A stretch of 64,000 nucleotides of DNA from Brevibacterium sp. CCUG 69071 (GCF_021023135.1 NZ_PGFV01000007.1:102100-166099), one strand, 5' to 3'. Shown: positions 26,087 through 34,690, counted from the stretch's first letter. Program-made: numbers and translations. Notes: generated by a model not told the origin, from the letters alone.

Positions 26087-27496
26087 TCACCCCTGCGCCG
26101 AGGCTGAGCCGCCCGCGCTTCCGCCGCCGGAGCCGCTGCCGGAGCCTCCCGAGCCGCTGCCGGAACCGCTGCCCGACCCCGAGGATCCGGAGCTGCCGGA
26201 CCCGGAGCTCGAGGACGACCCACCGGCCGAGGACGATCCCGAGGAGCTCGAGCTTCCGCTCGAGGAGTCGGTGCCGCCGCTGGACGAGTCGGTACTGCCC
26301 TGGCTGGATCCCTCCGATGTGGTCGATCCGCTGGTGTCCGCATTCGACCTCGAGCTTGCGTCGGTGCCCTGTTCGGCCTGTTCGCCGGTGCTCGTCGACC
26401 CTGAGGTGTCCTCACCCGCCGAGGTGGACTCTCCCTCGCTCGACGTCGAGTTCTCGCTACCGCCCTGATTCGCGTTCTCTCCCGAGCCGGATCCTGAACC
26501 GGACGATCCCGAATCTGCGGAGCTGCCGCCGTCCTCGCTTGTCCCGGTCTCGTCGCCGCTGCTCGAGTTCCCAGACACAGAGCGGGAGATCTCCGATGTG
26601 CCCGGAGAGATGTCGGCGTCGGTGAAGGATTCGGCCATGACGACTGCGCCGAGGCCGATGCCGAAGGCGGCAACGCCGATCGTCAGCGGGTAGAGCACCC
26701 GCTTGCGCCGCAGCTTCTGCCACCAGGACTGCGTCTCATCGTCGTCGTCGACCGCCGTTGCCGGCTCGGAGTCCTGGGGCTCGGTTCCGGCGGCAGCGGC
26801 TGCGGGGAATTCCGCCGAGGCGGTCCCTCCCCCGGGCTCGTCCGCCGGTCGGCCGCCCGCCGCGTTCAGGGGTCGGGCGTCGACGAGGGTCGCATCGTCG
26901 ACGCCCGTTCTCCGGTTCACGGCTCCGGCTTGGGCCTTGACCGCCGGGGCGAGCTTCTGCCCGACTTCCTTGATCTTCTCTTTGCCCTTGTCGAGGCTGC
27001 GACTGTAGAGGGTCACGGCCAGACCGGTGACGATGCTCGCAACACCGGCACCGACGACGGTGCCGGCCACGCCGAGCTGTCCGCCGATCACCGAGGAGGT
27101 GGCCGCGGCACCGGCACCGGCGAGCAGCTGCGTGGCCGAGATCCGGCCTTCGCTCTTCTTCTCGTCCTTGCCGTCGGACTCCTGCGGCTGGGCCTCGGCC
27201 GTCTGGACCGCGTCGCCCGCATGAGCGGATGGTGGTGTCGGGGAGGTGCGCGACAGCGCGGCGGTTCGGGACACGTCGTCCCGGCGAATCGGATTCGGGG
27301 GCATCACCGGGGTCGTCACATGCTGGGTCGGGGTCGTCGAGTCGGCCCCGGACTGTCCGGTGTGCTGGGTGGCGGCGAGTTCCTCGGTGATGAGCGGAAG
27401 CGTCTGAGAGTGCTGCGCTGCATTCTCAGCGTCCGTGGTTCCCTGCTCGTCTCCCCGTTTGTTCGGTGTGTTTGATTCGCCCTGATTCGATGCCAA
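26087..27496 (-). CDS. Membrane protein with long Ser/Gly-rich C-terminal tail, function unknown
   Basis: 469 residues from a TTG start with SD GGAGG. The first 120 residues are polar and T/Q-rich. A small-residue hydrophobic segment follows (about 120-165, alternating G/A/S/V), then a linker and one clear transmembrane helix near 270-290 (YPLTIGVAAFGIGLGAVVMA). The last 170 or so residues are almost only Ser, Gly, Thr, Glu and Asp, ending in SGSGSG runs. The topology would place the tail outside the cell if the N-terminus is inside. It could be a wall-spanning or surface-exposed protein. No enzyme motif is seen. Confidence 0.7.
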   Translation of the reverse strand: MASNQGESNTPNKRGDEQGTTDAENAAQHSQTLPLITEELAATQHTGQSGADSTTPTQHVTTPVMPPNPIRRDDVSRTAALSRTSPTPPSAHAGDAVQTAEAQPQESDGKDEKKSEGRISATQLLAGAGAAATSSVIGGQLGVAGTVVGAGVASIVTGLAVTLYSRSLDKGKEKIKEVGQKLAPAVKAQAGAVNRRTGVDDATLVDARPLNAAGGRPADEPGGGTASAEFPAAAAAGTEPQDSEPATAVDDDDETQSWWQKLRRKRVLYPLTIGVAAFGIGLGAVVMAESFTDADISPGTSEISRSVSGNSSSGDETGTSEDGGSSADSGSSGSGSGSGENANQGGSENSTSSEGESTSAGEDTSGSTSTGEQAEQGTDASSRSNADTSGSTTSEGSSQGSTDSSSGGTDSSSGSSSSSGSSSAGGSSSSSGSGSSGSSGSGSGSGSGSGGSGSGSGGGSAGGSASAQG

Positions 27497-27744
27497 TGTT
27501 CCTCCAAAAGCCCGTGCTTCGAACCAGTATGCGACGGCAATGTTCGGACACCCTGACCCGCCCTCGTCGAGGCTGAGAGTCCGCTGATGGCCGCGACCGC
27601 CAATGGCGTCTCTGACCAGTAAGGACGTCGGTTCGTGTGACGCAGAGGACAGTCGACTCGCACCATTTCCTCAGGCTCGGATCACGGGTACGAGGTCGCC
27701 GCGGGAGCCCGCCGTGCGCGGCAGCTCTGCGAGTCGGTATCGCC

Positions 27745-28317
27745 TCAGTGCAGGATGACCGCGCCGAGCCCCGCTGGCAACACCTCGGCGGCCTCGAGTT
27801 CGAGCAGCTGGAAGCGAGAGTATCCGGGGACCTCGTCGAGGGTCACGGCGAAGCGGTGCCGTCCGACCGCAGCATCACTGTCGATATCGCTGTCGATTGA
27901 GAGCCGCATCGCTGCGGCCGCTGCACCGCCGCTCGCCACAGCATCAGCGTCGGCATCGGCATCGGCATCGGCATCGGCATCGGCGACCATGAGGTTGACC
28001 GCATGGCATGGGCGGGACAGTTCGAGGAGAGTGACCTCCTGCTCGCCGTGGAAGCGGAGGACCTGCCGCGGTTCCACCCGGTGCACACGTCCATCGATCT
28101 CGAGGACCACCTCGGCGGTGGGAAGGAACGATCGCGCCATCCCCGGCAGGGAGGAGAACCGGCCTGGCATTTCAAGTGCTGCGATGCTCAGCCGCCAGCG
28201 CCGCAGTCCGGGGGTCAGCGCCACGGAGTCGGCGAGCGAGACCAGCTCGGTCGTCTCTCCGGCGCCGTTGGCCCAGGGGACGGGTGAGAGTTCGTGAAAC
28301 GAAGTGAGCACGCGCAT
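27745..28317 (-). CDS. HutD/Ves-like cupin protein
   Basis: 190 residues resembling HutD/Ves: PVPWANGAGETTELV near the N-terminus, RWRLSIAAL near 40-48, and LEIDGRVHRVEPRQVLRFHG in the cupin strands. The family is linked to histidine utilisation or cold response, with no proven reaction. No hut gene is nearby. Residues about 112-126 are an Asp-Ala dipeptide run encoded by a 6-bp tandem repeat, inserted between strands. The mRNA is probably leaderless (TACAGT 6 nt upstream of the ATG). Confidence 0.8.
   Translation of the reverse strand: MRVLTSFHELSPVPWANGAGETTELVSLADSVALTPGLRRWRLSIAALEMPGRFSSLPGMARSFLPTAEVVLEIDGRVHRVEPRQVLRFHGEQEVTLLELSRPCHAVNLMVADADADADADADADAVASGGAAAAAMRLSIDSDIDSDAAVGRHRFAVTLDEVPGYSRFQLLELEAAEVLPAGLGAVILH
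27941..27984. repeat. Hexanucleotide tandem repeat inside the HutD-like gene
   Basis: GCATCG/GGCATC units are repeated about seven times, the central five exactly. They encode an (Asp-Ala)n run. Because the unit is 6 bp, changes in copy number keep the reading frame and would only alter the length of a surface loop. Confidence 0.9.
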
Positions 28318-28323
28318 GGGTTC

Positions 28324-28329
28324 ACTGTA
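28324..28329 (-). promoter_or_regulatory. -10 element of a leaderless promoter (HutD-like)
   Basis: TACAGT on the minus strand is 6 nt upstream of the ATG at 28317, with no SD. Confidence 0.5.
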
Positions 28330-28563
28330 GCCGCGAGATCAGCGCTCCTGCGGTCGGAGAAGATCCCGGAAGAGGAAGAGGACTTGCCATAGGAGCTGAG
28401 AGGACTAGCCTTGAGTGGTGCTTTCGGTCGGGGCGACTCGGACGATCGCACGAGCGATCTTCACAATCGCGAGGGGCATGCCGGGTTCGACCGCGCATGA
28501 TTCTCGGTTCCCTGAACGACTGTTCTCGTGTGCCTCTCACGACATCAGCAGGGAGGGAAGCAC

Positions 28564-29997
28564 ATGTTCGGTCCAGACAATGTCCGGCGCCGGTGGCGTC
28601 CGGAAGAGATCACCGTGACCAAGCCCGATGTGACCAAGCGGGCGATCGGCGCCGCGGCCATCGGCAACATCACCGAATGGTACGATTTCGGCGTCTACGG
28701 CTATCTGGCGGTCGTCATCGAGGGCATCTTCCTGCCGAAGGATTCGGGCCCCATCGGCCATATCATCGTCGCCGGTCTCTTCGCCGTCGCCTTCCTCGTC
28801 CGCCCCCTCGGAGGTCTCTTCTTCGGTCCCCTGGCCGACAAGATCGGCCGCAACAAGGTCCTCGCGATCACGATGATCATGATGGCCGCGGGCACATTCC
28901 TCATCGGTGTCATCCCCGACTACGCGACCGTGGGTCTGTGGGCGCCGTTCCTGCTGCTCGCCTGCCGACTGCTGCAGGGCTTCTCGACCGGCGGCGAGTA
29001 CAGCAATGCGATGACCTTCATCGCTGAATACGCTCCGGACCGGCGGCGCGGGTTCCTCGGCAGCCTGCTCGAAGTCGGCACGTTCACCGGCTATGTCCTC
29101 GGCGCTCTGTTCGCCACGATCATCCAGGCCGCGTCCACCCCGGAATTCCTCGAATCCTGGGGATGGAGGATTCCGTTCTTCGTCGCCCTGCCGCTCGGCT
29201 TCATCGGCGTCTACCTGCGCACGAAGCTCGCCGACACTCCCGCCTACAAGGAGATGGAGAGGCTGTCGGAGCAGGAGGAGCAGAAGAATCATGCCAAGGG
29301 CGAGTTCAAGAAGATCTTCGCCCTGTGGCCGAACCTGCTCGCCTGCTGCGGACTGGTCCTGGCCTGGAACGTCACGAACTACATGCTCACCTCGTTCATG
29401 CCGCTCTATTTCCCGATGGTCGAGGACATCCAGGGCAGCGGCGGGGTCTCCGAACTGACCTCGCAGATCCTGCAGATCCTCGTCATGGCCGCCTGCCTGG
29501 GTCTCATTCCGATCATCGGACGGGTCTCGGACAAGGTCGGACGCAAGGCCGTGGTGAGAACAGGTTCGATTGCGCTCATCGTGCTCTCGTTCCCCTCCCT
29601 GTGGCTCATCCGCGGTCACAATGACGTCGTCGTCTTCCTCGGGCTGCTAGTGATGGGTCTGAGCCTCATCTGCTTCAGCGCGACGATGCCCTCGACTCTG
29701 CCGTCGCTGTTCCCGACGATGGTTCGCGCCGGTGCCCTGGCGATCGCGTTCAATGTCTCGATCTCGCTGTTCGGCGGCACCACTTCGTTCGTCATGACGA
29801 CGCTGATCAATGCGACCGGGTTCCTCATGTGGCCGGCGGTCTACCTGGTGGCGGCCGGAGTCGTCGGACTTATCGCCATCCACTTCGTGCCGGAGAGCAA
29901 TCGTCGTCCCCTGTGGGGTTCGACCCCGTCGGCAGCGTCGAAGGAGGAGGCGAAGGACCTCGCCGAGGAGCTCAACAGCGAGGCCGAGCACGCCTGA
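28564..29997 (+). CDS. MFS transporter, MHS family (ProP/KgtP-like)
   Basis: 477 residues and about 12 transmembrane helices. The MHS signature is present (GNITEWYDFGVYGYLAV near 36-52), with GPLADKIGRNKVLA after TM2 and LLQGFSTGGEYSNAMTFIAE in the TM4-5 region. The last 40 or so residues are a charged cytoplasmic tail rich in Glu and Ala, reminiscent of ProP-like osmolyte porters. The ATG at 28564 has SD GGGAGGG; the upstream in-frame GTG at 28528 was not used. It is monocistronic. Proline, betaine or a carboxylate are possible substrates. Confidence 0.88.
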   Translation: MFGPDNVRRRWRPEEITVTKPDVTKRAIGAAAIGNITEWYDFGVYGYLAVVIEGIFLPKDSGPIGHIIVAGLFAVAFLVRPLGGLFFGPLADKIGRNKVLAITMIMMAAGTFLIGVIPDYATVGLWAPFLLLACRLLQGFSTGGEYSNAMTFIAEYAPDRRRGFLGSLLEVGTFTGYVLGALFATIIQAASTPEFLESWGWRIPFFVALPLGFIGVYLRTKLADTPAYKEMERLSEQEEQKNHAKGEFKKIFALWPNLLACCGLVLAWNVTNYMLTSFMPLYFPMVEDIQGSGGVSELTSQILQILVMAACLGLIPIIGRVSDKVGRKAVVRTGSIALIVLSFPSLWLIRGHNDVVVFLGLLVMGLSLICFSATMPSTLPSLFPTMVRAGALAIAFNVSISLFGGTTSFVMTTLINATGFLMWPAVYLVAAGVVGLIAIHFVPESNRRPLWGSTPSAASKEEAKDLAEELNSEAEHA

Positions 29998-30069
29998 GGT
30001 CCGGGCGCGAGCATCTGGGTCGTCGGCACCGGCCCTCCGGGCGAGCTAGGCCCCCGACGGCTCAGTTCA

Positions 30070-30432
30070 TCAGTTCTGGCACAGGCAGAACGGGTGTCCG
30101 GCTGGGTCGAGGAAGACGCGGAAGGTCTCCCCCGGCTGGTCGGCCGCCTTTCCTGCCCCGAGTTCAGTCACAGCCGCCTCGGCGACGTCGAGGTCATCGA
30201 CCATGACGTCGATGTGCATCTGCTGCGGGTGCGCCTGACTGGGCCAGCTGGGGGCGTGATAGTCCTCGACCTGCTGGAAGCAGATCGGCGGCCAGGAGTC
30301 GGATGTGATCTCTGCCCAGGTTCCGTCCTCATCGACGTTGACAGTCCAGTCGAGGAGTTCGCCGTAGAACTTGGCGAGTTCGCCTGCATCAGGAGCGTCG
30401 AGAACGACCACGGGCTGCTTTGCGATAGCCAT
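30070..30432 (-). CDS. VOC-family (glyoxalase/bleomycin-resistance fold) protein
   Basis: 120 residues, one vicinal-oxygen-chelate module pair: VVVLDAPDAGELAKFYGELL near 8-27, and MHIDVMVDDLDVAEAAV near 72-88, ending in VFLDPAGHPFCLC. The metal-ligand positions are only partly kept, so it may be a binding protein or an enzyme. No partner gene is adjacent. TAGACT is 6 nt before the ATG, suggesting leaderless expression. Confidence 0.85.
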   Translation of the reverse strand: MAIAKQPVVVLDAPDAGELAKFYGELLDWTVNVDEDGTWAEITSDSWPPICFQQVEDYHAPSWPSQAHPQQMHIDVMVDDLDVAEAAVTELGAGKAADQPGETFRVFLDPAGHPFCLCQN

Positions 30433-30438
30433 GATGCG

Positions 30439-30444
30439 AGTCTA
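30439..30444 (-). promoter_or_regulatory. -10 element of a leaderless promoter (VOC protein)
   Basis: TAGACT on the minus strand is 6 nt upstream of the ATG at 30432; no SD is present. Confidence 0.5.
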
Positions 30445-30493
30445 CGCCGCGGCACTGACGCAGAGAAGAGACCCTGAGCGAAGGCGCTGGTGT

Positions 30494-30499
30494 TAGGCT
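30494..30499 (+). promoter_or_regulatory. -10 element of the tenA promoter
   Basis: TAGGCT is located so that transcription would begin near 30505-30506, at the first bases of the TPP riboswitch P1 helix. The leader is then essentially the riboswitch alone. Confidence 0.5.
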
Positions 30500-30503
30500 C
30501 GAA

Positions 30504-30592
30504 TCACCCCAGGGGAGCGCCGAGAAGCGGCGCTGAGAGTGCGCAGGCAGACCCTTTGAACCTGATCCGGTGAGCACCGGCGGAGGAAGTGA
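30504..30592 (+). ncRNA. TPP (THI-box) riboswitch
   Basis: The conserved THI-box elements occur in order: AGGGGAGC, the pyrimidine-sensing CTGAGAGTGCGC, AGACCC, then TTGAACCTGATCCGGTGAGC, ACCGGCGGAGGAAG. P1 pairs TCAC (30504-30507) with GTGA (30589-30592). The SD of tenA (GAGGA, 30591-30595) overlaps the 3' strand of P1, so TPP binding should hide it and repress translation. No run of T follows, which favours translational over transcriptional control. Confidence 0.95.
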
Positions 30593-30602
30593 GGACACGG
30601 CC

Positions 30603-31295
30603 ATGACCACAATTGAGCTGAACGAAGACGGGCCTGTGACGGCCCTGAGAGCCCAGTCCGCAGCGGCCTGGGACGCCGCTGTCGGACACAGCTTCGTCAC
30701 CGAATTGTTCGCGGGGACCGTCGATGACGCCGTGATGAGCACGTATCTCATCCAGGACTATCAGTTCTTCGAATCGTTCCTGTCCATGCTAGGTGCCTGC
30801 GTAGCACACGCCGACGAGTTGGCACCGAAACTCCGGTTCGCCAAACAGCTCGGGTTCCTCGAGGCCGATGAGGATTCGTACTTCGTCCGCGCCTTCGCCG
30901 AGGTGGGGGTGGACGAATCCGACTACGCCGATCCCGAGCTGACCGTCCCGACCGCCGGGTTCCGGGACCTCATGGACGAGGTCGTCGACTCGGCCTCGTA
31001 CCCGGGTCTGCTCGTCGTCCTCGTCATCGCCGAGTGGCTCTACCTCGACTGGGGTGAGCGTTCGGATCCGCTGCCGGAACGAGACGTCCACGCCGGGTGG
31101 ATCGAACTGCACCGCGGGACGGACTTCCGCGCCTGGGTGCAGTTCCTCGTCGATGAGCTCGACCGCGTGTTTCCCACCGGTGATGACCCGGAGTCCGTGG
31201 CGGCGCAAGACAGACTGGCGCAGATCTGGCAACGGGCGGTCGATCTGGAGTTGGCGTTCTTCGATGAGGCGTACGCGGTCAACGACGTTTCGTGA
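30603..31295 (+). CDS. tenA: TenA-family protein lacking the usual active-site Cys (TenA_E type)
   Basis: 230 residues, all-helical TenA/THI-4 fold: TYLIQDYQFFESFLSMLGAC near 40-59, EWLYLDWGE near 140-148, and FLVDELDRVFP then DLELAFFDEAY at the C-terminus. In classical aminopyrimidine aminohydrolases a Cys lies just before the xWxYxxxG element. Here that position is aliphatic (VLVIAEWLYLDWG), as in the TenA_E subgroup that uses Glu residues. It should salvage a thiamine pyrimidine breakdown product. The TPP riboswitch directly upstream supports a thiamine role. No other thiamine gene is in the window. Confidence 0.9.
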   Translation: MTTIELNEDGPVTALRAQSAAAWDAAVGHSFVTELFAGTVDDAVMSTYLIQDYQFFESFLSMLGACVAHADELAPKLRFAKQLGFLEADEDSYFVRAFAEVGVDESDYADPELTVPTAGFRDLMDEVVDSASYPGLLVVLVIAEWLYLDWGERSDPLPERDVHAGWIELHRGTDFRAWVQFLVDELDRVFPTGDDPESVAAQDRLAQIWQRAVDLELAFFDEAYAVNDVS

Positions 31296-31429
31296 CCCCG
31301 GCGCACTCGGTCCATATTCTGTTTCCCTCGCATGGATAAGACCACCCGGACTAAGATTGTTGAACAGATCAGAGGTGCGGGTGCACTCAGTCACCCGACA
31401 CTGCCGCTGGAGGATGCGAGGTATCACCG

Positions 31430-32437
31430 ATGAGCACACAGCTGCTTCCCGTCGCGGACGGTCCCGCGGTCTACATCATCCATGACAATCCCGAATGGAT
31501 CGCCCCGTTTGCGCAGGCACTCGAGCGTCTCGGCGTCGACTATGTCGAATGGCTTCTGCCTGAGGCTCAGATCGACCTCACGGCGGAGCCGCCTCAGGGT
31601 CTGTTCTGGTCCCGGCTCTCGGCGTCAGCTCATACCCGCACGGATTCCCATGTCAAGGAGTACGGACGTGCCGTGCTCGCGTGGCTCGAGGCGGCGGGGC
31701 GCACGGTGATCAATGCGTCGCATGTCTACGAGCTCGAGGTCAGCAAGGTCCGCCAGCACCAGGAGTTGGTCGCGCACGGATTCGACGCACCTCGCACCTC
31801 GGCGGTCTTCGGCGGCACCGGACTCGCCGCGGCGGCACAGGACTTCACTCCCCCATTCATCACGAAGCACAATCAGGGCGGCAAAGGCCTCGGTGTGCGT
31901 CGCTTCGACTCTCATGCCGAGCTCGATGCCGCGGCAGGCGATTTCGCTCCCGGCGGGTCCAGTGAGCCGATCGACGGGATCACCCTCGTGCAGGAGTACC
32001 TGCAGCCCGCGCAGCCCTTCATCACCCGCGCCGAGTTCATCGGCGGCCGGTTGCACTATGCCGTGCGCGTCGATGTCTCCGCGGGATCCTTCGAACTCTG
32101 CCCGGCCGACGCGTGCGCGGTGCCCGGCACATCGGCATCTGCGGTCGATCCGTTCACCCGCCGGGAGGAGATCACCGCGCAGACTCCCCTCGTCGGCAGG
32201 CTAGAGACGCTGTTGAGTCAGCTGGGCATCGACATCGCCGGCATCGAGTTCATCGAGACCCTCGATGGCCGACAGGTCGTCTACGACATCAACACGAACA
32301 CGAACTACAACCCGAGCGTCGAGGACACCGAACGCGGGGCCGGCCGGATCGCTGCCGCGGATCGGATTGCAGAATTCCTCAAGGGTGAACTCGCCGAGGC
32401 GGTGCCCGGCACCGAGGCGTTCGCGCAGTCCCGCTGA
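31430..32437 (+). CDS. ATP-grasp enzyme, RimK/glutathione-synthase-like
   Basis: 335 residues. A pre-ATP-grasp domain (about 1-95) precedes ATP-grasp motifs: FITKHNQGGKGLGVRRF near 141-157 (nucleotide-binding glycine loop and Lys), GITLVQEYLQ near 183, and VYDINTNTNYNPS near 283-295, giving the NxN metal ligands. The family joins a carboxylate to an amine or thiol with ATP. The substrate is unknown. SD GAGG is about 9 nt before the ATG. It follows tenA by 134 bp with no terminator evident, so it could be co-transcribed. Confidence 0.82.
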   Translation: MSTQLLPVADGPAVYIIHDNPEWIAPFAQALERLGVDYVEWLLPEAQIDLTAEPPQGLFWSRLSASAHTRTDSHVKEYGRAVLAWLEAAGRTVINASHVYELEVSKVRQHQELVAHGFDAPRTSAVFGGTGLAAAAQDFTPPFITKHNQGGKGLGVRRFDSHAELDAAAGDFAPGGSSEPIDGITLVQEYLQPAQPFITRAEFIGGRLHYAVRVDVSAGSFELCPADACAVPGTSASAVDPFTRREEITAQTPLVGRLETLLSQLGIDIAGIEFIETLDGRQVVYDINTNTNYNPSVEDTERGAGRIAAADRIAEFLKGELAEAVPGTEAFAQSR

Positions 32438-32496
32438 GACCGCCGAGTCCCACTGAGACTGCCGAGTGCTGCCGAGACCGCAGGGTGCGGCTCGGC

Positions 32497-32502
32497 TACT
32501 CT
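32497..32502 (+). promoter_or_regulatory. -10 element, probable leaderless promoter (P-loop kinase)
   Basis: TACTCT is 7 nt before the ATG at 32510, with no SD. Confidence 0.45.
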
Positions 32503-32509
32503 GGTCGGT

Positions 32510-33190
32510 ATGAAGAGTGCGCGTCGAGCAGTTCTTCGCCGCCTGCTCACAGCGATCCGTGAAGTGCGACCGGGGCATCGCGCCATCGTCGCCGTCGATG
32601 GTCTCGACGGTGCGGGCAAAACGGTCCTCGCCGAGGAGCTTGTGAGGTTGGCGGCAGAGGGCGCGTGCGCTCGTTCGGTCGCCTCGGTGAGCATCGATGG
32701 CTTCCACCACCCCCGAGCGGTTCGCTATGCCGCGGGCCGAGGCCCCGAGTCCTTCTACCGCGACTCCTATGACTACGCAGCCTTTGAACGCGTGGTGGTG
32801 GCACCGTTCCGCCGGGGAGCGGTGATCACTCCGGCGGTCTGGGACGTCGATGCGGATCAACCGGTGTCGCCGGAGGTGCTCGACCTGCCTGAGGACTGTG
32901 TCCTCCTCGTCGACGGCATCTTCCTCCACCGTCCCGAACTGCGTGAGATCTGGGATGCGAGCATCTGGGTCAAGGTTCCCTTCGAAGTGTCCGTGCCGAG
33001 GGGAAACCAACGCTTTCCCCACCTCGGCGATTCAGATCCGGAATCCGAGGCGAGCCACCGCTACGTCGGCGGGCAGCGGCTCTACTTCGCCGAGGCAGCA
33101 CCGTGGGAACGCGCCACTTGGGTCATCGACAACACGAACCTCGATGCCCCGAGTCTGTCCCCTGACCTAGACTGGCCCCATGAGCACTGA
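32510..33190 (+). CDS. Uridine kinase-like P-loop kinase
   Basis: 226 residues with a Walker A GLDGAGKT near residues 31-38, SIDGFHHPR near 62-70 (the substrate-binding loop of uridine/phosphoribulokinase-type kinases), and CVLLVDGIFLHRPELR near 128-143 (Walker B). RGNQRF near 165-170 may be the lid. The family phosphorylates nucleosides or other small hydroxylated substrates. It overlaps the next gene by 11 bp. Confidence 0.85.
   Translation: MKSARRAVLRRLLTAIREVRPGHRAIVAVDGLDGAGKTVLAEELVRLAAEGACARSVASVSIDGFHHPRAVRYAAGRGPESFYRDSYDYAAFERVVVAPFRRGAVITPAVWDVDADQPVSPEVLDLPEDCVLLVDGIFLHRPELREIWDASIWVKVPFEVSVPRGNQRFPHLGDSDPESEASHRYVGGQRLYFAEAAPWERATWVIDNTNLDAPSLSPDLDWPHEH
33168..33173 (+). promoter_or_regulatory. 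-10 element of a leaderless promoter (CrtI-like oxidoreductase)
   Basis: TAGACT lies 6 nt before the ATG at 33180, inside the end of the preceding kinase gene. No SD is visible. The oxidoreductase can be transcribed independently of the kinase. Confidence 0.5.
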
Positions 33191-34661
33191 GGTTGATGCA
33201 GTCGTCGTCGGAACTGGTCCCAACGGGATGGCCGCGGCGGTGACCCTGGCTCGCGCGGGCCTGTCCGTGCAGGTCTTCGAGGCTCAGCCCACCATCGGCG
33301 GCGGCGCCCGCACCCTCGACCTGGGCCTGGCCCCGGGAATCACCCACGACATCTGCTCGGCCGTCCACCCCCTCGCGATCTCGAGCCCCTTCTTCGTCGA
33401 CTTCGACCTCCGTGCCCGAGGCATGGAATTGACCACCCCGGACATCTCCTATGCGCAGCCGCTCGACGGCAAACCCGCCGCGCTGGCATTCCACGATCTC
33501 GCGGAAACGGTCGACCACCTCGGCGCGGCCGGACCCGAATGGCACCGGTTCTTCGCTCCGCTGCTCGAGCGCGTCGACGACGCGATCTGGCTCTCTCTCG
33601 GCGACAAACGATCCGTGCCCGAGACCCTCCGCGACGTCCCCGGCGTTGCCAACGTCGTGAAGTTCGGTCTCCGATTGCTGTCCCAGGCGAGCCCGTCGTG
33701 GAACATTCCGCTCTCGCACGAATCCACCCAGTCTCTGTTCACCGGCGTTGCCGCGCACGCGATCGGCGGGCTGCCGGCCATGGGCACGGCGGCGACGGCG
33801 ACGATGCTCTCGACCGTGGCCCATGCCGCCGGCTGGCCCTCCCCCATCGGTGGGTCGCAGGCGATCATCGACCACCTCGTCGCCGACCTCGAAGCTCACG
33901 GCGGGACCGTCACCGCGGATGCGCGCATCGAGCATGTCTCGGACATGCCGGCGGCCCGCGCCTATCTGCTCGACACCTCAGCGCTGGGTGCAGCCCAGAT
34001 CTTCTCCGGACTGCTGCCCACCCACGTCGACCGGGCGCTGCGCGGCTTCAGACAGGGCAATGCCGCGGCCAAGGTCGATTTCGTCCTCAACGGACCCGTC
34101 CCCTGGGCGGATCCGAACGTCAACCGGGCCGGAACCATCCACGTCGGCGGAACACGCGCGCAGATGGCCGCCGCCGAGGCGGATGTGATGAATGGACGGA
34201 TGCCCGAGCACCCGGTCTGCCTGGTCTCCGACCCGACCATCTTCGACCCCACGCGTGAGGTGAACGGGCTGCGGCCGCTGTGGACGTATTGTCATGTGCC
34301 CTTCGACTGTCCGCTCGACCCGGCCGAGTACATCATCCGCCAGATGGAACGCTTCGCACCCGGGTTCCGCGACACGATCGTCGCCTACAATTCGATCCCC
34401 GCGTCCGAGATGGCCGGGCACAATCAGAACTACATCGGCGGGGACATCGCCACCGGCGTGGTGTCGTTCTACCGGATGATGGCGCGGCCGCGCACGAGCT
34501 GGGACAACTACAGCCTCGGCGTGCCCGGTGCCTACCTGTGCTCGGCAGCGACCCCGCCGGCGCCCGGCGTCCACGGCATGAACGGCTGGTTCGCCGCCCG
34601 CCGTGCGCTGAAGAACCGATTCGGCATCAGTGAGGCACCGGGCCTGTCACCGCAAGCCTAA
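33180..34661 (+). CDS. Phytoene desaturase-like FAD oxidoreductase (PYROXD2-like)
   Basis: 493 residues. The N-terminal dinucleotide-binding motif VVVGTGPNGMAAAVTLARAG (8-27) is followed by the second FAD motif FEAQPTIGGGAR (33-44). The C-terminal flavin motif is YLCSAATPPAPGVHGMNGWF near 453-472. The protein resembles the uncharacterised CrtI-related NAD(P)/FAD-dependent group rather than a true carotenoid desaturase: no crtB, crtE or lycopene cyclase gene is near. It likely oxidises a C-C bond, but the substrate is unknown. Confidence 0.85.
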   Translation: MSTEVDAVVVGTGPNGMAAAVTLARAGLSVQVFEAQPTIGGGARTLDLGLAPGITHDICSAVHPLAISSPFFVDFDLRARGMELTTPDISYAQPLDGKPAALAFHDLAETVDHLGAAGPEWHRFFAPLLERVDDAIWLSLGDKRSVPETLRDVPGVANVVKFGLRLLSQASPSWNIPLSHESTQSLFTGVAAHAIGGLPAMGTAATATMLSTVAHAAGWPSPIGGSQAIIDHLVADLEAHGGTVTADARIEHVSDMPAARAYLLDTSALGAAQIFSGLLPTHVDRALRGFRQGNAAAKVDFVLNGPVPWADPNVNRAGTIHVGGTRAQMAAAEADVMNGRMPEHPVCLVSDPTIFDPTREVNGLRPLWTYCHVPFDCPLDPAEYIIRQMERFAPGFRDTIVAYNSIPASEMAGHNQNYIGGDIATGVVSFYRMMARPRTSWDNYSLGVPGAYLCSAATPPAPGVHGMNGWFAARRALKNRFGISEAPGLSPQA

Positions 34662-34664
34662 GCC

Positions 34665-34682
34665 ACGTCCCCGCGGGGACGT
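34665..34682. repeat. GTCCCCGCGGGGAC palindrome, copy 1 (possible terminator)
   Basis: ACGTCCCCGCGGGGACGT is an 18-bp perfect palindrome 3 bp after the stop of the CrtI-like gene and just before the convergent split gene. The position suits a bidirectional terminator, although the hairpin has no loop of its own. Confidence 0.8.
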
Positions 34683-34690
34683 TTCGGCTC

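Noticed and set aside
28415..28618. 67-codon plus-strand frame before the MHS permease
   Set aside because: It overlaps the permease start out of frame and has no SD or recognisable content.
33180..34661. Carotenoid biosynthesis gene crtI
   Set aside because: The FAD motif matches broadly, but there is no crtB, crtE or cyclase gene nearby and the sequence fits the uncharacterised CrtI-related oxidoreductases better.
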